63,493 nt of DNA from Novosphingobium sp. SCN 66-18 (GTDB lineage Bacteria > Pseudomonadota > Alphaproteobacteria > Sphingomonadales > Sphingomonadaceae). Below, one piece after another: positions 34,035 to 42,902 of this stretch (position 1 is its first letter; every line of letters starts with the position of its first letter). The notes below the pieces were generated by a model that was not told where the DNA came from, searched no databases, and saw nothing but the letters and a program-made list of their open reading frames with translations. Where the stretch lies: the NCBI GenBank assembly GCA_001725355.1, contig MEGD01000034.1:1-63493 (forward strand), in the 5' to 3' direction. Position numbers and translations under genes: made by a program.

Positions 34035-36131
34035 TCAGGCGAGGCCCGGATAGCTGATCTCGACGATCAGGTTGGCAAAAGCATCGACGGTAACGACGGC
34101 ATCGGGGCCGACGTTGAAGCTGGATTCGCGCTCCTCGAAGATCGCCGGACCTTCGATGCGGGTGCCCGGCTTCAGGGCGTAGCGATCATAGACGCGCGTT
34201 TCCATCCTGCCGAAACCGGGGAAGCTCACGCTGCGCGAGGGCCGCTCCGCCGGTGCGTCCACCGGAGCGTGGGCAAGGCTGATCTCCTGCGCGGGCAGCG
34301 ATGCCGTCAGCCGCCAGTTGACCGCCTCGACCGGAACGTTCTGCACCACCCGGTCGAACAGGCGGCGATAGGTAGCGTCGAAGGCTTCGCGCACCTCGCC
34401 AGTCCGCTCCGGCCCGAGCGCGCCTTCGGGCAGGGTAACGGTGATCTCGAAGCCCTGCCCGTGATAGCGCATGTCCGCCTGGCGCTGGAAACGGATCTCT
34501 CCCTGCCCCGAACCGGTATCGGCGAGCATCAGGCGGGCAGCCACCTCCATCTCGGCGAAGAGGCCATTGACGTGATCCCAGTCGACCCGGTCAAGCCGCG
34601 CGAAATATCCGCGCGCGCTGTCGGTAGAGGGAGCGGCGACGAGGAAACCGAACGCGGAGATGACCCCCGCCCCCATCGGTACGATCAGGCGGCGGACCTT
34701 GAGCAGCTTGGCCAAGCCATAGGCATGGACCGGCCCGGCGCCGCCGAACGCCAGCATGGCATAGGCGCGCGGGTCCTTGCCCTTTTCGGCAAGGTGCATG
34801 CGTGTGGCCGCCGCCATGCTTTCGTTAACGATTTCCTGGATGCCGCGCGCGGCCGTGTCCCCATCGATGGCGAGCGGCTTGGCGAGCCGGGTATTGACCG
34901 CGTTGCGCACCGCCTCAAGGCCCAGCGCCATTTCGCCGCCTAGGAAGTAATCGGGGTTGAGATATCCCAGCAGCAAGTCCGCGTCGGTCACGGTCGGCTC
35001 GGTGCCGCCGCGCCCGTAGGCGACCGGCCCCGGCACCGAACTGGCGCTGCGCGGACCGACCTTCATCAGCCCCAGGGCATCGACGGCAGCGATCGACCCG
35101 CCCCCGCCGCTGATCTCGATCATGTCGATCACGGTGACCTTGAGCGGCAGGCCGGACCCCGCCTTGAACCGTTCGAGCCGTCCCGCCTCGAAATCGTGCT
35201 TCACGTGCGGTTCGGCGTGCTCGATCAGACACATCTTGGCGGTCGTGCCGCCCATGTCGAACGAGATCAGATGATCCTCGCCGATCTGCCGCGCGATGTA
35301 GGCGGCGGCCATCGCCCCGGCGGCCGGGCCGGATTCGATCAGGCGAACGGGAAAGGTCTTGGCCTCGTCGATCGTCGTCAAACCGCCGCTCGACAGCATG
35401 ATCGACAGATCGCCATCGAAGCCCAGCGCGCCCAGTTCGTCCGTCAGGCGATCGAGATAGCCATGGACGCGGGGCTGCACATAGGCGTTCACGCACGCGG
35501 TGTTGGTGCGTTCGTATTCGCGGATCTCGGGCGCGACGGCCGATGAAATCGTGACCAGCAGACCGGGAAACGCGGCCTTCACGATGGCAAGTGCGCGGTG
35601 TTCGTGCGCGGCATTGCGATAGGCGTTCATGAAGGCGATGGCGAGCGCCTCGATCCCCTCGTTCTCCACGAGGTCGGTCACTTGCGCGATCAGTTCGCGC
35701 TCATCGAGCGGCTCGCGCTCCTCGCCGCTGGCCATGATCCGCCCCGGCACGCCGCGCCGCAGGTTGCGTGGCACGATCACCGGCACGGGTTGCTGGAACA
35801 GGTCATCCACGTCGTAGCGGGTTTCGCGCGCCATCTCGAGCGTATCGGCGAAACCCTGCGTCGCGATCAGACCGACTTTCGCGCCCGTCCGCTCCAGCAC
35901 CGTGTTGGTGATGAGCGTGGTGCCGTGGACGATGCTGTGAATTTGCGCGGCCGTGGTACCGGTTTCTTCCAGCAGCCGCGCCACGCCTTCGATGATCGCC
36001 CGGCTGGGATCGTCGGGCGTGGTCAGGCGCTTGCCCGTCCGCGTGATCCCGCGCGTTTCGTCGTGCAGCACGAAATCGGTGAACGTGCCGCCGATGTCGA
36101 CGCCGATGCGCGCCGTCTTGCCCGCGCTCAC
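34035..36131 (-). CDS. hyuA: Hydantoinase/oxoprolinase family subunit A
   Basis: A 698-residue protein with the ATPase-like fold of hydantoinase A/5-oxoprolinase. It starts with RIGVDIGGTFTDFVLHDE (phosphate-binding loop), then SIVHGTTLITNTVLERTGAK, VISFDMGGTTAKMCLIE-type motif (LISFDMGGTTAKMCLIE here) and AFGGAGPVHAYGLAKLL. The C-terminal 150 residues form the usual HyuA_C domain. It pairs with HyuB, whose stop it overlaps (ATGA), to form an ATP-dependent amidase or carboxylase acting on cyclic amides such as hydantoins, 5-oxoproline or related lactams. The presence of both subunits and full lengths argues for a working enzyme; the substrate is not evident. Confidence 0.9.
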   Translation of the reverse strand: MSAGKTARIGVDIGGTFTDFVLHDETRGITRTGKRLTTPDDPSRAIIEGVARLLEETGTTAAQIHSIVHGTTLITNTVLERTGAKVGLIATQGFADTLEMARETRYDVDDLFQQPVPVIVPRNLRRGVPGRIMASGEEREPLDERELIAQVTDLVENEGIEALAIAFMNAYRNAAHEHRALAIVKAAFPGLLVTISSAVAPEIREYERTNTACVNAYVQPRVHGYLDRLTDELGALGFDGDLSIMLSSGGLTTIDEAKTFPVRLIESGPAAGAMAAAYIARQIGEDHLISFDMGGTTAKMCLIEHAEPHVKHDFEAGRLERFKAGSGLPLKVTVIDMIEISGGGGSIAAVDALGLMKVGPRSASSVPGPVAYGRGGTEPTVTDADLLLGYLNPDYFLGGEMALGLEAVRNAVNTRLAKPLAIDGDTAARGIQEIVNESMAAATRMHLAEKGKDPRAYAMLAFGGAGPVHAYGLAKLLKVRRLIVPMGAGVISAFGFLVAAPSTDSARGYFARLDRVDWDHVNGLFAEMEVAARLMLADTGSGQGEIRFQRQADMRYHGQGFEITVTLPEGALGPERTGEVREAFDATYRRLFDRVVQNVPVEAVNWRLTASLPAQEISLAHAPVDAPAERPSRSVSFPGFGRMETRVYDRYALKPGTRIEGPAIFEERESSFNVGPDAVVTVDAFANLIVEISYPGLA

Positions 36132-37783
36132 GCGTCGCCCTCCGCGCCCAGGCCATAATCCCGCGCGGCCCCTTCGCGCGTCACCAAGCCCAGCAGAAGA
36201 TCGCGCTCGATTGCGCCGGCATCCCGCTCCGCCACATCGCCGAACCCGCCACCGCCGGCGAAATGGAAGGCGACGGAGGCCCCCGGGTTCACCATGGTCC
36301 GGGACTTCAGCCGTACCGGCCCCACGCCTTCGACAGTCGCCGATGCACAGGCACCGGGCTGGCCGCCCAGCAGGCCGTTGGCCGGATTCTTCTCCCTATC
36401 GCCGACGATCGTGACCTGCATCGGCCGCGACGCGGTATTCTCGATCTCCACCGTCTGGCCCAGGCCGCCGCGCTGCCTGCCCGCGCCGCCCGAATCCGGG
36501 CGGAACTCCTTTTTGCGGAACAGCAGCGGAGACCCCGCTTCCAGCACTTCCAGGCTCCCCGCGCCCGAATTCGTCGGAAACGCGGTGGTCGAAAGGCCGT
36601 CCGTGGCGTGCGAGGCGCCCATGCCGGCGCTGGCGAACAGCACCACGGAATAGCGATCGCCGTTGTCGTCCACGCCGCCCAGCCGCGCCCGCATGGCCGG
36701 CGCGCCGCCGCTGTCGGCGATGATCCGGTCCGGCACCACCTCCGCCAGCGCCTGATAGATCGCGCACGACAGGATGTGGCCAGAGAGATGACGGGCGGCG
36801 ACGGCGGCGGGATATTTCGCGTTGATGATCGAACCTTCGGGCGCGGTCACCGTAATCGGGCGATAGGACCCCTCGTTCCGCCGCGTATAGGGATCGAGCA
36901 CACACTTGATCGGGTAGATCGAATAGGCCTGCGTGTAGTTCATCGTGCAATTGGTCGCGCGCTGGTTCTGCGGCGAACTGCCGGCATAGTCGACCGTCAT
37001 CGTCTCCCCGGCGATCGTGATCGTGCAGGCGATATGCGTGGGATGATCGTCGAACCCGTCGAGATCGATCGCCGAACGATAGACGCCGTCGGGCAGGGCC
37101 GCGATGGCGGAACGCATGGAGCGCTCCGACATCGCCTGTATCTCGCGGGAAAGATCATCGAGATCGGCAAGCCCGGTGTCGGCCAGGAAGTCCACCGTGC
37201 GCCGCCGGCACACCTCGTTCGCGGTGACCTGCGCTTCCAGATCGCCCAGCATCAGATCGGGCAGGCGCACGTTGTTGAGCAGCAGTGCCAGCATGTCCTC
37301 GCTGCGCTCCCCGGCGCGATAGAGATGCAGCGGCGGAATGCACACGCCTTCCTCGAACAGCTCGCGGTTTTCGGCGCCAAGGCTGCCACCGATGTCCGGC
37401 GTGTGGGCGGCGGTCCCGGAAAAGCCCACGAGCCGGCCGAGGTGGAAAATCGGCACGATCATCGCGATGTCGGGCAGGTGCCCGGTGCCGATCCAGGGAT
37501 CGTTGGTGATGACGCAATCCCCTTCGCGCCAGCTTTCGGCGGGAAAGCGCGACAGCATATGCCGCGCGGTGCGCCCCAGCAGGCCGGCGAAGGTGGGAAT
37601 GCCGCCGCTGCATTCGGCCAGCGTCTCGCCCCGCGCATTCATCAGGCAGGTAGCAAAATCGTTCGATTCCCGGATGATCGGCGAAAAAGCCGTCCGCAGG
37701 AGCGTCGTGGCCGATTCATCAGCCACGGCGATCAGCCGGCTCCACAAGATCTCCAGCGCGATCGGATCGAAACGACTGCCCAT
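36128..37783 (-). CDS. hyuB: Hydantoinase/oxoprolinase family subunit B
   Basis: A 551-residue HyuB subunit. FDPIALEILWSRLIAVADE is the invariant family start. IIRESNDFATCLMNARGETL, VITNDPWIGTGHLPDIAM, GFSGTAAHTPDIGGSLGA and the C-terminal GGAGRQRGGLGQTVEIEN and HFAGGGGFGDV blocks are all present. It is the first gene of a six-gene minus-strand run: hyuB, hyuA, hydroxyacid dehydrogenase, ttuD, ttuC, aldolase. A LysR-family gene is divergent 167 bp away, which suggests LysR control. Together with HyuA it should open a cyclic amide or carboxylate-activated substrate at the head of the pathway. Confidence 0.9.
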   Translation of the reverse strand: MGSRFDPIALEILWSRLIAVADESATTLLRTAFSPIIRESNDFATCLMNARGETLAECSGGIPTFAGLLGRTARHMLSRFPAESWREGDCVITNDPWIGTGHLPDIAMIVPIFHLGRLVGFSGTAAHTPDIGGSLGAENRELFEEGVCIPPLHLYRAGERSEDMLALLLNNVRLPDLMLGDLEAQVTANEVCRRRTVDFLADTGLADLDDLSREIQAMSERSMRSAIAALPDGVYRSAIDLDGFDDHPTHIACTITIAGETMTVDYAGSSPQNQRATNCTMNYTQAYSIYPIKCVLDPYTRRNEGSYRPITVTAPEGSIINAKYPAAVAARHLSGHILSCAIYQALAEVVPDRIIADSGGAPAMRARLGGVDDNGDRYSVVLFASAGMGASHATDGLSTTAFPTNSGAGSLEVLEAGSPLLFRKKEFRPDSGGAGRQRGGLGQTVEIENTASRPMQVTIVGDREKNPANGLLGGQPGACASATVEGVGPVRLKSRTMVNPGASVAFHFAGGGGFGDVAERDAGAIERDLLLGLVTREGAARDYGLGAEGDA

Positions 37784-37950
37784 AAATCCCCATTCCCATT
37801 GCCCCGCCTGTCGACAGTCTTCCGGGGTCTTGTCATCGACCTAGCGAGCGTCGGTCGCGCCATCCAATACAGTGTTCGCATAATTTGATCCGCGCTACCC
37901 GCCCGCCTGCCCTCTTGCGGGACAACGGCGTTTCGCGCAGACCTTCGGCC

Positions 37951-38844
37951 ATGGACTCCGAATGGCTAGAGGATTTTCTCGCCCTGCTGGATTGCGGGGG
38001 ATTTTCGCGGGCGGCGGAAAAGCGGGCGGTCAGCCAGCCCAGTTTCAGCCGGCGCATCCGTTCGCTGGAAGACTGGGTCGGCGCCACGCTGATCGATCGC
38101 AGCACCCATCGCATCCAGTTGACCCAGGCCGGCGAACGGTTTCGCGGCGTGGCGGAGGAAACGCTGCGCCGCCTGCAACTGGGGCGGGACGAGGTGCGGG
38201 CCATCGCCAAAGCCTCGTCGGAAACCTTGCGCTTCGCCTCGACGCATGTGCTCTCGCTGACCTTCTTTCCGCTCTGGCTGCGCAACCTCGAAACCGCGCA
38301 CCCGTTCAGCGCCACCGTCGAACTCACCGCCGACAACATGGTCGCCTGCGAACGCCTGATGGTGGAAGGCCGGGCGCAATTCCTGCTGTGCCATCATCAC
38401 GAGGCCGCGACCACGCGGTTCGGATCGGATTTCCGCTCGATACGGCTGGGCGAAGACGTGCTTCTGCCCGTGGCCACACCCGGACTGCTGTCGGACGAAA
38501 GCGCCGGAAATCTGCCGCAACTGTGCTTCACGGCGGATTCGGGCATGGGCCGGATCCTTTCGGCGGCCTGGGCGGCCGCTGGACGCGAGCCGCCCTCGAA
38601 CCCGATCTTCACCTCTCACCTCGCCAGCGTGCTGACCGCCATGGCCCGCGACGGACGGGGCATCGCCTGGACCGCGCAAAGCCTTGTCCAGGACGATCTG
38701 GCAAGCGGCCGGCTGGTGCGTGCCGGCGCGCCGGACGATGATGTGCCTATCGAAATCCGGCTATGGCGCCCCAAAGCGCGGCAATCGCCGGCGGCGGAAG
38801 CGCTCTGGTCCCGGATTTTGAAGGCCCATTCTCCCGCCGCTTGA
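37951..38844 (+). CDS. LysR-family regulator divergent from hyuBA operon
   Basis: A 297-residue LysR regulator. ATG 37951 gives the canonical start MDSEWLEDFLALLDCGGFSR, with SFSRRIRSLEDWVGATLIDR as the recognition region at about residues 30-50; an upstream TTG at 37885 adds an atypical extension. The effector domain (about 90-297) includes LPQLCFTADSGMGRIL. It is divergent from hyuB with a 167-bp gap, consistent with activation of that operon by a pathway intermediate. No clear T-N11-A palindrome stood out in the gap. Confidence 0.87.
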   Translation: MDSEWLEDFLALLDCGGFSRAAEKRAVSQPSFSRRIRSLEDWVGATLIDRSTHRIQLTQAGERFRGVAEETLRRLQLGRDEVRAIAKASSETLRFASTHVLSLTFFPLWLRNLETAHPFSATVELTADNMVACERLMVEGRAQFLLCHHHEAATTRFGSDFRSIRLGEDVLLPVATPGLLSDESAGNLPQLCFTADSGMGRILSAAWAAAGREPPSNPIFTSHLASVLTAMARDGRGIAWTAQSLVQDDLASGRLVRAGAPDDDVPIEIRLWRPKARQSPAAEALWSRILKAHSPAA

Positions 38845-38886
38845 GCAGGCCGTCGCACCGGAAACCGGAACGACGGCCCACGCGGT

Positions 38887-41856
38887 TCAGAAGCGCGCCT
38901 TGATGCCGGCATAGAACCGGCGCCCCAGCAGATCGTAAGTGTAGGGATCGGTGGCGAGAACGCCGGTCACGTTGTCGTTGAGCACCGGCGGCGTCTTGTT
39001 GAACGCGTTCACCACGCCCAGGCTCAAGGTGAACTGCTTGCCCACGTTGAAGGCCAGGTCGAAATCGAAATAGCTGACGGCGGGCACGCCGTGCGCGGTA
39101 CCGCCCGTGCCGACATTGGCGGCATTGGCCATGGCCCCAAGATAGCGCCAGCGCATTCCGGCCGAAACGCTGTCCAGCGTCACCGTAAGGCCGGTCGTGG
39201 CCTTCCAGCGGGGATGCGCATCCGCGAACAGGTCGATCTGCTGGTTGCCGATGGTTCCGGCGTAATCCAGTGTTGGCGCGGTGGCGAAGTTCTTGATCTT
39301 GAAGCTATCGAGGTAGGTGATCACGGTGTTGATGCCGAACGATCCGTTGGCCTTCCAGCCGATTTCATCGAACCGGACGCGCCAGTCCAGCTGGGTGTCG
39401 ATGCCCCTCGTCTTGTAGCTGGCAAGGTTGAGCAGCGGATTCTGGATCACGGTCAGCTGGCCGTTGGTGGCATCGCGCGCCAGCAGTGAGCAGTAGTAAT
39501 TGCCGTTGCTGAAAGCGGGATTGACCGTGCCGTCGAAGCACTGCGAAAGCGCCACGGTATTGGTGATCTGCCCGATCGCGCGGTTGATCCTGATCGAATA
39601 CCAGTCCACCGACAGCGAGATGTGCGAGAGCCAGGGCGAGGCGAGCCTGGGATTGAGCACCACGCCGATCGAATAGGTGTCCGCCGTCTCGGGCCGCAGG
39701 GCGGTATTGCCGCCCGCCTGGAAGGGCACGCGCGGGTTGACGTTGGTAAAGCCCGTAATGAGGCTGGCCGGAACCCCTTGCGCCAGGCACAGGGCCGTAA
39801 TCGCCGCAGCATTCGGCCCCGAACGGTAAGCGCCGCGGGAATCGCAGGGATCGCCCGAACCGATCAGGCCGGGGGAGCCGATCGGCGCCTGCCCCAGGTT
39901 GGTCGCCGCGAACAGTTCGCCCGCCGAAGGCGCGCGCGTGGCCCGGGAATAGCCCCCGCGCAGCCGCAACCCGTCGATGACCGTCCAGTCGCCGTCCACC
40001 TTGTAGGTCGAGATGCCGCCGACCGTGTTGTAGTGCGAATAGCGATAGGAGGCATCGATGTTGAACTCGCGGACCAGCGGCGCATCCTTGATGACCGGGA
40101 TCAGCAGCTCACCATAGGCTTCGGTAGCCCTGGTCTTGCCGGACGACCCGAACACCGGCAGGAAGTTGGCGAGATCGCCGCTCGAAATCAGATTGTCCGG
40201 GCTGAAGGCATAGGTGTTTTCGCGATAGTTCGCGCCCAGCGCGAATTTCAGCGTCCCCGCGGGAAGCTTGAACAGGTCGCCGGCCAGATTGGCCTCGACG
40301 TTGGTCTGCTTGAGTTCGGTGACATTGCGTGCCGTGCGCGCGATATAGGCGATGCACGAAGCGGAATTGGGCGTTGGCCCGAACGGGTTGTAGCCCCCGT
40401 TGCACAGGCTCCGCCCCCCGTCCGCCGCGCTCAGCAGGGTCTGCAGCGCGGAGGAGCTGGGATAGCCGGTCTCGGTGGTCAGCGCGCGCGTCTTGCCGAA
40501 GCTGGCCACGAGGCTCCAGTCCAGATGGGCGCTACGGATCTTGCCGTTGAGTCCCGCCGTCAGCTGGAACACGTCATAGTCGTTGCGCTCGGCGCGCGTA
40601 CCGGCTTCCTGCATGAACCGGGTGATCGTGAACGGCGCTTTGGGATTGGGCCGCGAGGCGAGGTAGGTGCGCAAATCACCGGGAATGAACGGGTTCGTCA
40701 CCGGTACCGACAGGATTTTGCCCGATGACGATCCGGCATTGGCATAGGCGCCGCCGGTGGTGACGTTGTAGCTGGTGTACCACCCTTCCACGAACGCCTT
40801 GATATCGTCGGCCACTTCGTAATCGGCGCGGCCATAGATGTTGTACCGGGTCAGCGGCGTCTGCGCGGTATAGGTATCGGTGGTCGTGAACTGCAGGATG
40901 CCGCCATAGTAGATATAGGGCAGGTTGCGGCTGCCGCGATAGTTGACCGCGCCGGTCGGCGCGAACAGCGTGCCATCGGCGTTGAACGAGAGCTGCGACG
41001 AGCGCGATACCGATCCCGCCGCCGCGCCATAGCCCGCGAAAATGGCGTTGACCGCCGCCTGGCTGGGCAGATTGCTGGCCGAGACGTTGACCAGCGAACT
41101 CGGCAAGGCCGGGACGACGACCTGCCCGCGCAGATAGTCACGCGTGTCGAACGGAGCGGTGCGGCGGTCCGAATAGCCGATGGAAATCATCGCCGAACCG
41201 CGCCCGTCGGCGAACTTGCCGCCGGCGATGGCGTTGAAATCCCGCGTCTGCCCGTCGCCCATCCCGGTAACGCCCATCTTGCCCGAAACCTCGAGCCCGC
41301 TCACATCACGGCGAAGCTTGAGATTGACCACGCCGGTTACCGCGTCGGAGCCGTAGATCGCGGAGGCACCGCCGGTGATGACTTCGATGCTGCCGATCAG
41401 GTTCGCGGGGATCACGTTGAGGTCCACCGAACCGTCCGCCGCCGAAGGTTGCACCCGCCGCCCATCGAGCAACACCAGTGTTCGCTGCTGGCCAAGGCCG
41501 CGCAGGTTCAGGCTGGCCTGCCCGCCGCGCGCCTGCGTGTTGGTGGAGGAACTGGCCGACGAAGCAATCTGTGGCAACTGGTTGAGGCTTGTCTCCAGCG
41601 TGGAGGAATCCGTCTTCGCGATGAAGTCCGAGCTGACCGTGGAGATCGGGCTGCTCGACGTATAGTCGCGCCGCGCGATCCGCGAACCGGTCACGATGAT
41701 TTCGCCGCCTTTATCCGCATTGGCCTTTTCGGCGCCGGTCAGCACGCCTTCTTGTGGTCCGGCGGCCGGTTCCGCCGCCGCTTGCGCCCAGGCCTGCTGC
41801 CCCGATGCGAGGCCGATCAGCAGGGCACCCACGGCACATGAATTCTTCCAGTCCAT
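38887..41856 (-). CDS. TonB-dependent outer-membrane receptor (large, oar/NPAQ-type plug)
   Basis: A 989-residue receptor. ATG 41856 follows GGGAGG and yields the signal peptide CAVGALLIGLASGQQAWA. The TonB box is GEIIVTGSRIARRDYTSS, the plug has LNLRGLGQQRTLVLLDGRRV and the IEVITGGASAIYGSDAVTG motif, and the barrel ends FYAGIKARF. The 'RRVQPSA..DLNVIP' arrangement puts it in the receptor group that sphingomonads use for large or polymeric organic compounds. It lies downstream of the Crp/Fnr gene on the same strand, separated by 156 bp that contain an imperfect inverted repeat. Substrate unknown. Confidence 0.92.
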   Translation of the reverse strand: MDWKNSCAVGALLIGLASGQQAWAQAAAEPAAGPQEGVLTGAEKANADKGGEIIVTGSRIARRDYTSSSPISTVSSDFIAKTDSSTLETSLNQLPQIASSASSSTNTQARGGQASLNLRGLGQQRTLVLLDGRRVQPSAADGSVDLNVIPANLIGSIEVITGGASAIYGSDAVTGVVNLKLRRDVSGLEVSGKMGVTGMGDGQTRDFNAIAGGKFADGRGSAMISIGYSDRRTAPFDTRDYLRGQVVVPALPSSLVNVSASNLPSQAAVNAIFAGYGAAAGSVSRSSQLSFNADGTLFAPTGAVNYRGSRNLPYIYYGGILQFTTTDTYTAQTPLTRYNIYGRADYEVADDIKAFVEGWYTSYNVTTGGAYANAGSSSGKILSVPVTNPFIPGDLRTYLASRPNPKAPFTITRFMQEAGTRAERNDYDVFQLTAGLNGKIRSAHLDWSLVASFGKTRALTTETGYPSSSALQTLLSAADGGRSLCNGGYNPFGPTPNSASCIAYIARTARNVTELKQTNVEANLAGDLFKLPAGTLKFALGANYRENTYAFSPDNLISSGDLANFLPVFGSSGKTRATEAYGELLIPVIKDAPLVREFNIDASYRYSHYNTVGGISTYKVDGDWTVIDGLRLRGGYSRATRAPSAGELFAATNLGQAPIGSPGLIGSGDPCDSRGAYRSGPNAAAITALCLAQGVPASLITGFTNVNPRVPFQAGGNTALRPETADTYSIGVVLNPRLASPWLSHISLSVDWYSIRINRAIGQITNTVALSQCFDGTVNPAFSNGNYYCSLLARDATNGQLTVIQNPLLNLASYKTRGIDTQLDWRVRFDEIGWKANGSFGINTVITYLDSFKIKNFATAPTLDYAGTIGNQQIDLFADAHPRWKATTGLTVTLDSVSAGMRWRYLGAMANAANVGTGGTAHGVPAVSYFDFDLAFNVGKQFTLSLGVVNAFNKTPPVLNDNVTGVLATDPYTYDLLGRRFYAGIKARF

Positions 41857-41938
41857 ACATCCTCCCAAACCCGTCTCGACGCAGGTTCTTTCGACGCTGG
41901 ATTTGTGAAGGCCGGGCCTGCCCGTATCAATGGCGCTT

Positions 41939-41977
41939 CCTGAAACATAACATGCGCTCGATGCATGATGTCTCAGG
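41939..41977. promoter_or_regulatory. Imperfect inverted repeat between crp-like gene and TonB receptor
   Basis: CCTGAAACAT (41939-41948) pairs with ATGTCTCAGG (41968-41977) with one mismatch, and inside it CATGC (41951-41955) pairs with GCATG (41963-41967). The element lies 83 bp upstream of the TonB receptor start and 35 bp after the Crp/Fnr stop. It could be an operator for the receptor gene or a terminator of the regulator gene; sequence alone does not decide. Confidence 0.35.
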
Positions 41978-42012
41978 ATCGCTGTTTCGCACCGGAAGGA
42001 TTTTTCTGATCG

Positions 42013-42696
42013 TCAGACGGCACCGAAGGAGAGGCCATCGACGCGCAGCCCCTCCAGGTTGTGCAACAGCCAGTGCTCCCGCCTCTGGCTGATCTGGCCA
42101 GCGGCCTTGAGCGCGCCGATTTCGCGCTGGACGGCCTGGCGCGTCACTTCCAGGAAATCCGCGAAATCGCCCTGCACCAGCGGCAGTTCGACCAGCACCG
42201 ATCCATCGGCAAAGGGCTTGCCGCAATGGTCGGCAAGGCTGGCGAAACACACGCTGATCAGCTGCCGCAAACGGAAGGTCGAGCGCATCTCGCGCATCGC
42301 GAACTGGCGGCTCGTGTTGTTGGCGAACTTGCGGCACAGCGCGTCGGGAATTTCCCGGAATTCACCATAGAGTTCCCAGAAATCGCGTTCGGCCAGCATC
42401 CGCAGCCGCACGTCGGTGAGCGCGACCGTGGTATGGTTGAAGGGTCGGCGCGCGATCACCGGCGTTTCACCGAAACAGTTGCCCGGCCGGTACAGCAGGA
42501 TCAGCACCTGCCGGCCATTCGGATTGAGGCCGAGCAGCCGCACGTACCCGCTTTCGACCTGATACATGCCCACGGCCCGGTCTCCCGTCCGCCGCAGTGT
42601 CTGCCCGGCCGGTATTTCCACCGTGGTCATCCGCGCCACGATCGCCTCACGCACGTGCGCGGGCAATTCGTGGAGCCAGTTCTCGCGCGACATCAT
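42013..42696 (-). CDS. Crp/Fnr-family transcriptional regulator
   Basis: A 227-residue regulator. The N-terminal cyclic-nucleotide-binding-like beta-roll spans about residues 25-130 and includes IPAGQTLRRTGDRAVGMYQV and LLYRPGNCFGETPVI. A dimerisation helix and a winged helix follow, with LVQGDFADFLEVTRQAVQRE as helix-turn-helix near residue 185. No N-terminal cysteine cluster of the Fnr iron-sulfur type is present. The start is at the double ATG 42693-42696, since a longer frame from 42816 has no domain support. It sits between two TonB receptor genes, one downstream on its strand and one divergent, and may control one or both. Confidence 0.85.
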   Translation of the reverse strand: MMSRENWLHELPAHVREAIVARMTTVEIPAGQTLRRTGDRAVGMYQVESGYVRLLGLNPNGRQVLILLYRPGNCFGETPVIARRPFNHTTVALTDVRLRMLAERDFWELYGEFREIPDALCRKFANNTSRQFAMREMRSTFRLRQLISVCFASLADHCGKPFADGSVLVELPLVQGDFADFLEVTRQAVQREIGALKAAGQISQRREHWLLHNLEGLRVDGLSFGAV

Positions 42697-42902
42697 CGGT
42701 TTCGCTCGCTTTCGTCCTCTCCCTGCGCCGTACCAGCGAATGCGGGAATAAAAAAATGCGCGCAATGCAATCTGGATGGCAGGCATCTCCAGTGACGAGA
42801 CCGCACATAGGGCCACTGCATGGCACCGGTCACAACCGGCGCCGGCGGCGCATCACACGGCATGACGGGCGGAAAGTCCGTATGCGGGGGAGGATTGGGA
42901 CC

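Noticed and set aside
32064-34943. A 959-codon open frame on the plus strand
   Set aside because: It is antisense to ttuD, the hydroxyacid dehydrogenase and hyuA, which have complete motifs. The product is rich in His/Arg/Asp and shows no recognisable domain.
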